Position numbers and translations under genes: made by a program. From NCBI GenBank assembly GCA_900128395.1, contig LT649280.1, positions 1-46,326 on the forward strand: 46,326 nucleotides of DNA, in the 5' to 3' direction. Source of the DNA: Stramenopiles sp. TOSAG23-2 (Eukaryota; Sar). Below the pieces are notes generated by a model. It saw only the letters and a program-made list of their open reading frames with translations, made no database searches and was not told the origin of the DNA. Each line of letters begins with the position of its first letter. Within the stretch, counting starts at the first letter, position 1. This document shows, piece after piece, positions 30,080-39,202 of this stretch.

Positions 30080-32542
30080 ATGATTTCTTTCATGCAAAAA
30101 ACATCCATGATACGGCGGAATCATCGTCATATTAATAATTTTTTAAAAAGTAATAATAATACTAATTATATTAATAATAATAATAATAATAAATTCAAAT
30201 GTAAGAACAAAACATATCAATTCTTCTCATCATCATCATCCCATATAGATTTGGATCACAGCGCTAAAATCCAATTAAAAGCATTACGACAAGCAATGCA
30301 AGGAAAAGGAAAATTCGAAGAGTTAGGAATTGGAGGACTAGACGATTTATTAAATAATATATTTCAACGTACTTTTGCATCTAGAATGTTGCCACCAGAT
30401 ACAATTGATAAATTAAACCTTTCTCATACAAAAGGAATGTTATTGTACGGTCCACCCGGAACGGGTAAAACTTTATGCGCTAGGCAAATAGGATTTTTAT
30501 TGGGTGCGCGTACACCAACACATATAAATGGCCCGGAAATATTTAGCTCTCCTGTAGGTGAAAGCGAAGAGGCAATTCGAAGTATATTTAAAGCAAGTGA
30601 AAGAGAGTGGAGAATGCAAGGTAATAAGTCTCCATTACATGTAATAATCTTTGATGAAATTGATGCTATATGTAAAAGACGTGATGCATCTATGGCTAGT
30701 GGGCGTTCACGCGTACATGACAATGTGGTGAACCAACTCTTGACTAAGATCGACGGGTTACAACGTCAAAACAATTTATTAGTGATCGGGGTAACCAATC
30801 GAAAGGATTTATTAGATGAAGCATTGCTTCGTCCGGGACGGCTTGAAGTTCATGTTGAAATAGGATTGCCAGATGAGAAAGGACGTGAACAAATTTTACA
30901 GATTTATACTCGTGATTTAGTGAAGGAAGATATGTTGGAAGATGATGTAAAATTAACTACGTTGGCAAAATTGACTGTTGGGTTTACAGGTGCTGAAATT
31001 GAAGGTTTAGTACGATCATCTGTAGCATATTCCCTTGCGGAGCAACAATCAAAGTTAACAGTAAATGCAAATACTATAGGCGATAATGATGAAAATGACA
31101 ACAATGAAACAAATGATGTAGATGAGTTTTTACAAAATCAATTAAAAGCAAAAGTTGGAATGAAGCATTTTAGAAAGGCAATTGAGGAAATTGAGCGGCC
31201 GGCAGCATTGGGGGGAGCACATGGTTCATTACCCATACCAAATTTTAAATTTGGAAAAACAAAACGAACATCGCTTGGGTATCAATTAGTTGAAAAAGAG
31301 TTGATACAAACTATTGAAATAGCAAAAGCAAATGCTAATTTGGGAAAGGATCCTAATAATAATGTTGATATGACTACTACTACTATTGATAATAATAATA
31401 ATAAAATGGATAGTAAGAATCAACAAAAAATACCTTCATCCATCTTGTTAACAGGGAAGGATAATGTTGGTAGAATGACTATGATTTCAGAAATTGCTGC
31501 AAATTCAAGCTTTGAATTTGTACGGGTAGTCAAACCACGTGCACTGGTTGGCATGTTGCCATCTCATGCACAAGAATATATTATAGGTGCATTTACTGAT
31601 GCACAGCGCGCACCATTTTCATTATTAGTATTAGAAGATTTAGATACATTAATAGATATGTGCGGAGAGGAACTGGAAACCATTTTATATTCCTTATTGA
31701 CATGTAAAACGGAAAACAATTGTGAATTAGTTGTAGTTGGTCTTTGTCCTGAAAATAAAATAGAACAACATATATCGCGTGGTTTTCAAAAACATTTACA
31801 AATGCCTGGTGTGGATCATAATGAAACCATTTCGTTCTTATTAAATTCAAATGTATGTGGTAATAGTTATGAAAATGCAGAAATAATGGCAATTACAGAA
31901 AATAATAGTAATAATGATGGTAGTTTTCTAGCATTAAACAACATGGTTGAAGGAATCCTTTTCGATGCGAAAAATAATGATATAACACAAGGAAGTGGTA
32001 AGGAAGATGGTGTGTTGGAAAGATTTAAACTGCCAACAAATATGACACCTGAACAACAAGAGATTTATGATGATATTGCTAGAACTAGAACTACAGGTGT
32101 TAAAGGTCCGTTTGGACCATGGCTTGCAAATCCTGCCCTTGCTCAACCTGCACAAACGCTTGGCCGTGTATGTAGATATGAAACATCGTTTTCACTTATG
32201 GAATCTGAATTAATAATTCTCATGACAGCAACTTATTTCAAATCATCAACGGAATGGGAAATTCATGTTCATGAAGCACGTCGTGCAGGTTTACGTGAAG
32301 ATATTATTGATGCAATTGCAAAGCAAGAAAAACCTGTCTTTAATGAAGACGAAAAAACTTTATCTGCGTTACATACGTTTGTCCGTGACTTATTAATTAA
32401 TTCAAAAGTTTCTAATCATTCATATAAACAATTAAAAGAAGCATATGATGGTGATGAGACACCAATAGTTGAAACTGTTGGTATTGTTGGTTATTATACT
32501 TTAGTAGCTTATACATTAAATACGTTTGAGATAGAGCCTTGA
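30080..32542 (+). CDS. NSF-like AAA+ ATPase fused to a carboxymuconolactone decarboxylase-like domain
   Basis: A single uninterrupted 820-residue frame from ATG 30080. Residues 1-50 are basic and Ser/Asn-rich with no acidic residue, resembling a mitochondrial presequence; the NSF N domain is absent. D1 is a clear NSF-type AAA module: GIGGLDDLLNNIFQRTFASR, Walker A GPPGTGKT (124-131), Walker B IIFDEIDAI (about 190) and VTNRKDLLDEALLRPGRLE (about 238). D2 follows the NSF pattern but its Walker A is degenerate (TGKDNVGRMT, about 460), with Arg in place of the Lys. From about 655 to 815 the sequence is a CMD/AhpD-superfamily domain: KGPFGPWLANPAL, LGRVCRYETS, ESELIILMTATY, EWEIHVHEARRAGL, DEKTLSALHTF and the end VGYYTLVAYTLNTFEI. 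It belongs to the branch without the CxxC redox pair. NSF disassembles SNARE complexes; this protein probably does something else. Confidence 0.85.
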   Translation: MISFMQKTSMIRRNHRHINNFLKSNNNTNYINNNNNNKFKCKNKTYQFFSSSSSHIDLDHSAKIQLKALRQAMQGKGKFEELGIGGLDDLLNNIFQRTFASRMLPPDTIDKLNLSHTKGMLLYGPPGTGKTLCARQIGFLLGARTPTHINGPEIFSSPVGESEEAIRSIFKASEREWRMQGNKSPLHVIIFDEIDAICKRRDASMASGRSRVHDNVVNQLLTKIDGLQRQNNLLVIGVTNRKDLLDEALLRPGRLEVHVEIGLPDEKGREQILQIYTRDLVKEDMLEDDVKLTTLAKLTVGFTGAEIEGLVRSSVAYSLAEQQSKLTVNANTIGDNDENDNNETNDVDEFLQNQLKAKVGMKHFRKAIEEIERPAALGGAHGSLPIPNFKFGKTKRTSLGYQLVEKELIQTIEIAKANANLGKDPNNNVDMTTTTIDNNNNKMDSKNQQKIPSSILLTGKDNVGRMTMISEIAANSSFEFVRVVKPRALVGMLPSHAQEYIIGAFTDAQRAPFSLLVLEDLDTLIDMCGEELETILYSLLTCKTENNCELVVVGLCPENKIEQHISRGFQKHLQMPGVDHNETISFLLNSNVCGNSYENAEIMAITENNSNNDGSFLALNNMVEGILFDAKNNDITQGSGKEDGVLERFKLPTNMTPEQQEIYDDIARTRTTGVKGPFGPWLANPALAQPAQTLGRVCRYETSFSLMESELIILMTATYFKSSTEWEIHVHEARRAGLREDIIDAIAKQEKPVFNEDEKTLSALHTFVRDLLINSKVSNHSYKQLKEAYDGDETPIVETVGIVGYYTLVAYTLNTFEIEP

Positions 32543-33130
32543 GAGAGAGAGAGATGAGAGAGAGTACGAGTGATATTTTTTTTGTTTTTTTTTTTTATAA
32601 AATGTATATGACAGCGTAAAAGATCGAAGGGGCAGGTTTCATATGAGTAGCTAGCTACCCGTCCTGTCCGTACACGGCACGGTCTCAAATTGGGCTACTA
32701 TATGTAAATAGAGCACTGGAAAATGGACTAAAATTAAAAACCGGTTTTAAAATAAAATAACACTGTTTACTATAGACTAAATTTACTAGAAAAATCTCCA
32801 AAAATAGCTATCGAATAAGGTTTTTTTATAATGGCATTACCATACAGACTTCGCAAACTTTAATAAAGGTCTAACTAATATAATATTACAGGTAGTTTTG
32901 TACTACCAAGTAAAAAAAAAATTCAAAAATTATATTATCAAAATAGCAACAATACGTTAAAAAAAATGTATTTTTAAAAGAATAACTATAATTAATAATA
33001 ATAATGAGGTTGTCAGGTATACGTCATCGATAGTGAAAGTACCATATAATATCAATAATAACAATTTGTATTATTCGTTTTTTTTTCTTTGTAAATACGG
33101 AGGAGCAATAAAGAAATTCAAATACAAAAC
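32543..33130. other. Intergenic region before the LC8 gene
   Basis: About 590 bases. A GA microsatellite follows the preceding stop (32541-32565), a perfect 12-base palindrome GTAGCTAGCTAC lies near 32646, and the rest is AT-rich with T- and A-runs. No RNA gene is recognised. Confidence 0.5.
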
Positions 33131-33436
33131 ATGGCGGATCAAAAAGAAGATGATGAATTGGGAAAATTTAAAATTATATTCAATGAAATGGAACCGGATA
33201 TGAATGAGTTTATGATGGAAACGGTTAGTGGAGCAATGAGGTTGCATTTAAAAGGTGAATTAAAAAGTTATAACGACGTTGCAGGTCAAGTGAAAAAACA
33301 ATTTCAAGAAAAATATAATGGCGCGTGGCATGTAATAGTAGGTGCACAGTTTGGATCCTTTGTTACGCATGAAACAACTACCATAGCGTATGTCAATTTA
33401 CTCAAAACGTATTTTTTAATCTTTAAACATGGTTAA
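33131..33436 (+). CDS. Dynein light chain, LC8/DYNLL family
   Basis: 101 residues from ATG 33131, normal for LC8 (about 89) plus a short N-terminal extension. The family core is visible: LKSYNDVAGQVKKQFQEKYNGAWHVIVGAQFGSFVTHET, matching the [28 protein letters not shown] type, and the end FLIFKHG matching ILLFKSG. LC8 is a homodimeric hub that binds short peptide motifs and is a subunit of cytoplasmic and flagellar dyneins. The final beta-strands differ from the most conserved LC8s (AYVNLLKTYF for FYLGQVAIL), so it may be a divergent axonemal paralogue. Confidence 0.92.
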   Translation: MADQKEDDELGKFKIIFNEMEPDMNEFMMETVSGAMRLHLKGELKSYNDVAGQVKKQFQEKYNGAWHVIVGAQFGSFVTHETTTIAYVNLLKTYFLIFKHG

Positions 33437-33714
33437 GTATAGTTTTAGAGAGAGTCAGAAAATTAAATTATATATAAGAGGATAAAAAAAAAGTGGAACT
33501 CCAGCAAACAAAAAGAGTGCACGGAACGAACGAAAAGAAATATGTGATGTGTATATATATCATGCACAAATGATATAGATAGATTGTTAATAAAAATACT
33601 TTTTTTATTTACACAAAAATAGTTGTCGATTTCTCTCTCTGTGTCTCTCTCTCGTCTTTCTCGTACATATCATATGATCTCATTAATATTTTAATTTTTC
33701 GTTTTCGTTTTCTA

Positions 33715-35403
33715 TTAACGCAAACCAACTTCTTTTTCTATTAACGCTAAACCAACTTCTTCATCATCATCATCTGATACTTTATTTCGATTTCGTTCAT
33801 TGACTAACCATTGTTCTCGTTTACCATTTTCTATTGCATATATACGTTTTTTACTCCAATATTTCCAAACAAAACCAACAATAGCACATATTAAAACGGT
33901 TGGATAAAATCCATCAAATAAAATTGTCGTTTTTTTACTTCCATCATCTAATATTTCATTTGATTTCGTAGTAAATGAATCTACAAGGAAATATACCAGT
34001 GTTGTTGGCCATTTAAATGCTAAATTCGCTACTGTATTTAACAATGTCATGTATGTACCACCTAATCTTGGATCACTAATTTTCGCAAAAAGTCCAACTT
34101 GTCCTAAAAACATAGCAGTGGCTATGATTGAGATAGCAATATATAATACAATGATTGCAATATAATACCATAATGGTAATGGTAACTTTGCATCTGGATT
34201 TGGTGTTGGTGTATTGTAAATCAAACCTGCAAATAAAACATAAAGTATGATACGTGGTACATATAATTCAGTAAATAATGCAAATGGTTTTTTTCCAGCA
34301 GTTCGTTTTGCGATCACACCTGGTAAAAAAATACTAATCAATCCGATAATTGTTCCAATCGTAGCCATATGCTCTTTTGGCATACCTTTTGATTGGAGTT
34401 TTAAACCAGCAATTGCATCACCTGGTGCAAATGCAACTTTACTTAGAAATATGACAAAGCATAAGCTTTGTACTGCTGGTAAGCGAAATATATTCCACAT
34501 TTCAACATATGCCTCTTTAACACTTGGTATTGATGGTGCTGGTTTTTCAACTTTGAACATCGCAATTAAAATCGTTGTTATTATAAATAAAAATCCCCAT
34601 GCACGCATATTCCAACCAATCGTTGCCACTTTGTATGAATTTAACACTAAAAATCCAACAAAAGACAACATGTTTCCCAATGTTTGTCCAGCTGCATTAC
34701 ATGTTGCTGCATATCCAACATTTTCTTTTTTTAACATGGTTAATGCCCATCCATCCACTGCAATATCTTGCGTAGCGCATAGAAAGAACAAGGTGAAAAA
34801 AATACCAGTTAAAAATGTGATATCAAAATCATCTCCTGTTTGATTTGGATCCATTAACGTATCAACAGAAGCACTGCTTGCAATCATGACAATGCCAATA
34901 AGCAATTGAGTAGGCACTAACCATGTTTTACGTTGTCCCCATGAATGCATAAATAAAGCATCTACTATTGGTGCCCATAATAATTTTAACGAAAATGGCC
35001 AACTAGCAAAACTAAATTTACCTTGTACAGACATAGATACTTTACGTTCTTCCAATAACATTGGTATAGCGGCAGAGATACCCATTGGTACACCTTGCAA
35101 TGTATATAGTAATAATAATAAACATATATTCATGTAATCGCCTTTTAATGACGATGAAGCAGTCTTCGATGCCTTTGTCATGGCCTTGTTCTTCATTTTC
35201 TTCTTTGTTTTTGAAGGGGAAGAAGAAGAAGACGTAGTAGAATTTTTTTTCCGTGTTGATTTTTTCGTAGATGATGAGCGTTTTTTAAGTGCTGGTGATT
35301 TTTTTTTACTAGAAGTATTTTTTTTATTCGTTGGCGTTGAAGAAGATTGCTTATTCTTGTTTGTTCGTTTCTTGCTTGATCCTCTTATTCTCCTTGTTGA
35401 CAT
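33715..35403 (-). CDS. Acetyl-CoA transporter of the ER (SLC33A1/AT-1 family, MFS)
   Basis: 562 residues from ATG 35403. The first ~85 residues are Ser/Lys/Thr low complexity, presumably cytosolic. The Acatn-type MFS domain starts with YMNICLLLLLYTLQGVPMGIS and has the family landmarks PFSLKLLWAPIVDALF, GQRKTWLVPTQLLIG, FFLCATQDIAVDGWAL, GYAATCNAAGQTLGN and GGTYMTLLNTVANL, with about eleven or twelve membrane spans. SLC33A1 brings acetyl-CoA into the ER/Golgi lumen for acetylation of glycans and proteins. The last residues contain a small internal duplication (EVGLALIEKEVGL). It converges on LC8 with a 280-base gap. Confidence 0.9.
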   Translation of the reverse strand: MSTRRIRGSSKKRTNKNKQSSSTPTNKKNTSSKKKSPALKKRSSSTKKSTRKKNSTTSSSSSPSKTKKKMKNKAMTKASKTASSSLKGDYMNICLLLLLYTLQGVPMGISAAIPMLLEERKVSMSVQGKFSFASWPFSLKLLWAPIVDALFMHSWGQRKTWLVPTQLLIGIVMIASSASVDTLMDPNQTGDDFDITFLTGIFFTLFFLCATQDIAVDGWALTMLKKENVGYAATCNAAGQTLGNMLSFVGFLVLNSYKVATIGWNMRAWGFLFIITTILIAMFKVEKPAPSIPSVKEAYVEMWNIFRLPAVQSLCFVIFLSKVAFAPGDAIAGLKLQSKGMPKEHMATIGTIIGLISIFLPGVIAKRTAGKKPFALFTELYVPRIILYVLFAGLIYNTPTPNPDAKLPLPLWYYIAIIVLYIAISIIATAMFLGQVGLFAKISDPRLGGTYMTLLNTVANLAFKWPTTLVYFLVDSFTTKSNEILDDGSKKTTILFDGFYPTVLICAIVGFVWKYWSKKRIYAIENGKREQWLVNERNRNKVSDDDDEEVGLALIEKEVGLR

Positions 35404-36367
35404 GTTTTTTTTTTCTATTTATGTTTTTCTATCTTGTTTGTATTTTAATATACGTATATTCTTGGAATTATATAACTATAACTGTAAGAACAAAAAGAAT
35501 TAAAAAAATATAGACAATTAATTTAAAAAATCAATATTATTATCACAATTATTTTCGTATCTTGATATTAATATCTTGATGCCGTATTAAACAAAAAAAA
35601 ACACAAAATGTAGAAATGGGTGTGTATTATTACTAGATATATATGTTATATTTCTTGCAATTATTTGAAAAAAAAACAAAGGCAACAATGTAAATACATT
35701 CTTCCTGATTATCTTGTATTTTTTATTAAATAATGCCACGTGTGTGGTGGTGTTTTTATTGTCTTTTTTCATGATTTTTTGCAGAGTATTTCCAGGATTG
35801 TTGGTTTGCGCGCCGGGGTGGGGAGGGATGGTCAGTAGTATGCACGTATAATATATTATTACAACACTGTAATAGGGAATAAATATGCCAGCATTTATCA
35901 ATAAAGCAATTATAGTGTGAGGCGCTACCAAGTACAAATTTCCTTCCTTGAACCTTTGTGAGGTATAGAGTATAACTTTAACTTACATCAAAGCAACCAA
36001 AGTTATAAAGGTGCCAACCAGCCAAAGAATTACGAATAAATAATACAACTTGTTTTTACTAAGAATGAATAAAAATACGCAACTAGGTAAAAGTATATAT
36101 CTAAATTAAAATACAAACATAAGTTTATTGCTAAAACGAAAATGGCGAGTTTAGCAAGGTTGATTGGGTTAGGATTAACCAACAAAATGAAGGAGGGTGC
36201 GAACTTTACAGGAAATATTGATATATTTGGTAAATGTTTAAACGCCGATGCGTGTAAGATCTCGTAGGAGTTTTAAAACGTTTTCCTTTTCCTTTATTTA
36301 CAGTTTTATAACATGTTCTTTGTATTTTGTTTCAATATTAAACTTCCGCTTTTACAACCGCATCATA
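35404..36367. other. Intergenic region upstream of the acetyl-CoA transporter
   Basis: About 960 bases, AT-rich apart from a GC patch near 35808-35830 (GCGCGCCGGGGTGGGGAGG). A 41-codon plus-strand frame at 36142-36267 is listed separately. The 116-codon minus frame at 35587-35937 has no ATG start and no family features, and is not accepted. Confidence 0.45.
36142..36267 (+). CDS. Possible 41-residue small protein or orphan first exon
   Basis: ATG in a favourable context (AAAACGAAAATGGCG) begins a 41-codon frame, MASLARLIGLGL...CLNADACKIS, ended by TAG. Codon use and amino-acid variety look more protein-like than the surrounding A/T-rich frames. A GGTAAATG inside it could be a splice donor, so it may be a first exon. 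No family is recognised, and a frame of this length can occur by chance. Confidence 0.22.
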   Translation: MASLARLIGLGLTNKMKEGANFTGNIDIFGKCLNADACKIS

Positions 36368-36557
36368 TTAAATTTTTTTATATTTACTTGTTGGAAAACT
36401 TTGTATAAATTTGCTATAAAATTGATTCTTTTGTTCCTGTGTTAATCCATTTGGAGACTTTGGGATATTATCTCTTACTCTATTATAATCATAATAAATT
36501 TGACCATCTTTAGTACCCGTGGTACTATAAACAGTTATACCGTTATACCTGCATGGC
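36368..36557 (-). other. Protein-like open frame after the secreted Cys-rich gene
   Basis: This frame has no ATG of its own but translates to a varied, plausible sequence (NGITVYSTTGTKDGQIYYDY ... GLTQEQKNQFYSKFIQSF) that ends in TAA at 36368. It is joined to the upstream gene by a one-base change in a seven-A run. It may be the gene's true C-terminus, a former exon (CAGGTATAA at the junction resembles splice sites), or chance. Confidence 0.3.
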
Positions 36558-37136
36558 AAAAAAAGATATTAACAGAGTGAAGAATAATGATGCAGCAGTT
36601 GATGACACTGCCGCTTTACCACTATCCAAGGCGGCAGGCGATGGTGCACCATCGCCTGCTGCCTTGCAATCCCAAGTGCCGTTCTTGTAAGCCACGAGCT
36701 TTTCTGCGTCGGTTAACGAGTCAGACATCAACGAGCAAGGGCGTGGTTCCTCCATAGTAGCACAAGTTAACCAGTAATACGATTGCGAGCCACTATTGGG
36801 AGCAGTACACCACGTCATCTTCGACTGTGCCTCGGTGAGTCCTAGACAACAGCATTTGGGTGATGTTATACCATTGTCATTGTCCGTTGTGAGCTCCGCT
36901 GCACTTACATCAGGGTACTTTTCCTTGCACGCGTCCTTGCATCCGTCCATAGTGGCAGGTAGAAACGTCCATTTGGCCTTACCGCCATTAGTAGTACTAT
37001 TGCAATCTTCATATAATGTGTCAGCTAAATGAGCTTCGACGGGCACAGGCCAGCTTTCAGTTACCCCCAGGCCCGGCATCGCTGCTGATGTCGCATGTAT
37101 GCATACTATTAAAATTGTTAAAGCAAATATTTTCAT
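36543..37136 (-). CDS. Secreted Cys-rich protein, possibly GPI-anchored
   Basis: 197 residues from ATG 37136 (MKIFALTILIVCIHATSA); the frame upstream is open only to a GTG. There is a clean signal peptide, then about ten Cys in a compact ectodomain (DCNSTT, DGCKDACKEKYP, PKCCCLGLTEAQSKMTWC, WLTCATMEEPRPCS), then an Ala/Ser-rich segment and a hydrophobic end (LFFTLLISFFAMQV), as in GPI-anchored proteins. The base composition is clearly more GC-rich than its neighbours, and a 34-bp near-perfect palindrome lies in the C-terminal part. Removing one base from the seven-A run at 36558-36564 would instead carry the frame on for about 58 more residues to 36368, turning the hydrophobic end into a transmembrane helix with a tail. 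Which is real cannot be decided here. No family is recognised. Confidence 0.65.
   Translation of the reverse strand: MKIFALTILIVCIHATSAAMPGLGVTESWPVPVEAHLADTLYEDCNSTTNGGKAKWTFLPATMDGCKDACKEKYPDVSAAELTTDNDNGITSPKCCCLGLTEAQSKMTWCTAPNSGSQSYYWLTCATMEEPRPCSLMSDSLTDAEKLVAYKNGTWDCKAAGDGAPSPAALDSGKAAVSSTAASLFFTLLISFFAMQV
36630..36663. repeat. 34-bp near-perfect GC-rich palindrome within coding sequence
   Basis: GGCGGCAGGCGATGGTGCAC and its reverse complement meet at a GTGCAC centre (36646/36647), with one mismatched pair in 17. It encodes the Ala/Gly/Pro stretch before the hydrophobic C-terminus. It would form a strong hairpin in RNA and is conspicuous against the AT-rich surroundings. Confidence 0.85.
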
Positions 37137-37491
37137 GGTCAGCTTTTGCACTTTTATTTATAATACTAATCAAACTTAGTCTAGGTCTAAAGTCTAGGAC
37201 CTAGATTAGTCTAGGTCCGCCTAGACTTTTCATTAAATCAAACTCATCATAATATATTTTTTTTTTCATCCTGCATGCCCAACATGCTGCATGCACTCCT
37301 CAGCAGCCAAGTTACAATTTTCCAAATCCGAAAATAACACCCCTTGTGTCTATGCTATTGGTTTTACGCGTACTACTATGCTAGAATAATCGTTAATTCT
37401 TTTAAAAAAATATATTAAGTATATATATGTGTATACTAATAGTGCTAACAAACAGTAATATTTTAATACGACACGCATACACAGTTATATA
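37137..37491. other. Promoter region of the secreted Cys-rich gene with TCTAGG repeats
   Basis: Upstream of the ATG at 37136, positions 37174-37228 hold repeated and inverted TTAGTCTAGGTC/AGTCTAGGACCTAGA/CCTAGACTT units. They could be operator-like sites or a small hairpin, since the copies pair with one another. The rest of the gap shows nothing recognisable. Confidence 0.5.
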
Positions 37492-38583
37492 TTACACATA
37501 CCTCGCGTTCATTCGAGCAAGTATCGCTGCGATTTTTTTAGCTCTTTTTGGATCGGAATCATTTTTAATATTTTCATTTCGTACCTCCCGCCCATATAAT
37601 CCATCATTGCCTCTAATACATTCACTGTTTTCATAATATCTATCAGGGTGGTTTCTATCATATTCTTCAGAACAATCTAATGGTGTATTTCCATTAAAAT
37701 CAATTGCATTGATGATATCCAAAGTCGTGGATGGGTGGTTTAATAGTTGCTTCAAAACTTTTACATTACTAAAATACGCAGCGATATGCAAAACATTTTG
37801 TCCAATTCGGTTATCCGAATTCTCTTCATCACCCCATGATTCACTTTCACTGGTAGAGGATACTACAGGACTTAAGCTGGCACCATTGTTTAATAAATAT
37901 CCCATTATATCAAATTCCCAATCATCATCATGACGGACAATAGCATGCATTAACGGTGTTATTCCATCTGAACAACTTATATTTACATCCGCACCATTTT
38001 CGCATAGAAATTTTACTATTGGCATAATACAATCCCAACGAATACAATTACTAATAGCAAGTGTTAACGGTGTAAATTCAGATCGTGTCGACCCGGACAT
38101 CATGTCTTTCAAGTATACACCACCGCCAATATTTCTATCATTAATCATTTCACTTAGACTGATACCATTTAAGTCTTTATCAAGGTGATGGTGATTGACA
38201 TAAAATTTTATCGCTTCAATATCACCATTTACAATTGCAGCCATAAATGGTTTTCGAATTTGAGGGAATTGCTTTTTGTAAAATGCTTTTATGCTCAACA
38301 TTTCCTCTTCATTGGTCCGCTTCGGTTGTGACAGTTGTGTCGTTTGATTTGATTGTTTTCCAATCGTAACTTTTGGCGAAGCATTACTTTTTGAATTATT
38401 ATCACTTGAACCTTCATTGTTATTATCATTAACATCCTCTATTAATGTACCATCATCAGGTGGTAACTTAGCTGCTGCTGCTTTTAATTTTTCTGCTTCC
38501 TCATTGTATTTTTGAATATCAATTTCTTCTTGTGGGGGTAGCACTTTTCGCTTTTTTGTTGGTGATGGGTCTTGTTTCAACAT
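37492..38583 (-). CDS. Ankyrin-repeat protein
   Basis: 363 residues from ATG 38583. A basic start (PTKKRKV, an SV40-like nuclear signal) and a disordered, acidic/Ser segment precede ankyrin repeats from about residue 100. These include PFMAAIVNGDIEAIKFYV, TPLTLAISNCIRWDCIMPIVKFLCENGADVN, ITPLMHAIVRHDDDWEFDIMGYLLNNGASL, QNVLHIAAYFSNVKVLKQLLNH and NGNTPLDCSEEYD. The end is basic (DPKRAKKIAAIL). Probably a nuclear scaffold or adaptor; no enzymatic domain and no orthologue that I recognise. Confidence 0.82.
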   Translation of the reverse strand: MLKQDPSPTKKRKVLPPQEEIDIQKYNEEAEKLKAAAAKLPPDDGTLIEDVNDNNNEGSSDNNSKSNASPKVTIGKQSNQTTQLSQPKRTNEEEMLSIKAFYKKQFPQIRKPFMAAIVNGDIEAIKFYVNHHHLDKDLNGISLSEMINDRNIGGGVYLKDMMSGSTRSEFTPLTLAISNCIRWDCIMPIVKFLCENGADVNISCSDGITPLMHAIVRHDDDWEFDIMGYLLNNGASLSPVVSSTSESESWGDEENSDNRIGQNVLHIAAYFSNVKVLKQLLNHPSTTLDIINAIDFNGNTPLDCSEEYDRNHPDRYYENSECIRGNDGLYGREVRNENIKNDSDPKRAKKIAAILARMNARYV

Positions 38584-39202
38584 TATTGGTGTCGTTTATT
38601 GTATTGCAATTGATGCTATTTTTATTCATAATGTATTTTCTATCTTTCTTATTTATATATATACTATAGTATATATATAATATATCTTTAATTTATGAAA
38701 AATGCAAAAGTGTTGGTCGTATTTTTAAATCTCAGCTTACTCTATCAAATGACACATAATTTATACTTGAAAGGGAAATTAGAATAGAATACCACATTAC
38801 ACTCATCTTATGGCCTTAATCTCAGCTTACTCTATCAAATGACACATAATTTATACTTGAAAGGGAAATTAGAATAGAATACCACATTACACTCATCTTA
38901 TGGCCTTAAATAAAAACAAAAAATAAAAATCATCCAAAAAAAAAATCAAACAACAAAATTGAAACAAAATTTTTATTTTCAATAAGAAGTTGCGGTAGAG
39001 GCCAAGGAAAGGAGAGAAGATTCTGATGTGCCGTGTGTGGGAGTGTGAAATTGCTTTTTAGTGTGTGTTGTCTTTCTCATTGTTTAGTGTGTCTTTGTGC
39101 CTGTGTAGTATCGATCATTTAGTGTGGTGGATCGCATTGTTCAGTGTACGCGCATGTGTATATATACACAATAGAAGGAAAATAATTATATAATTAACAA
39201 AA
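38584..39202. other. Divergent intergenic region with tandem duplication
   Basis: About 620 bases between divergent genes, containing the 90-base tandem duplication at 38728-38909, A-rich stretches, then GT-rich DNA (39020-39160). No gene is recognised. Confidence 0.5.
38728..38909. repeat. 90-bp exact tandem duplication
   Basis: The unit AATCTCAGCTTACTCTATCA... through ...CTTATGGCCTTA occurs twice with a 90-base offset and no mismatch that I can see. It is the first of four such duplications up to 41530. Confidence 0.9.

Noticed and set aside
35587-35937. 116-codon minus-strand frame with hydrophobic stretch
   Set aside because: It starts with TTG and shows AT-driven hydrophobic composition and no motif.
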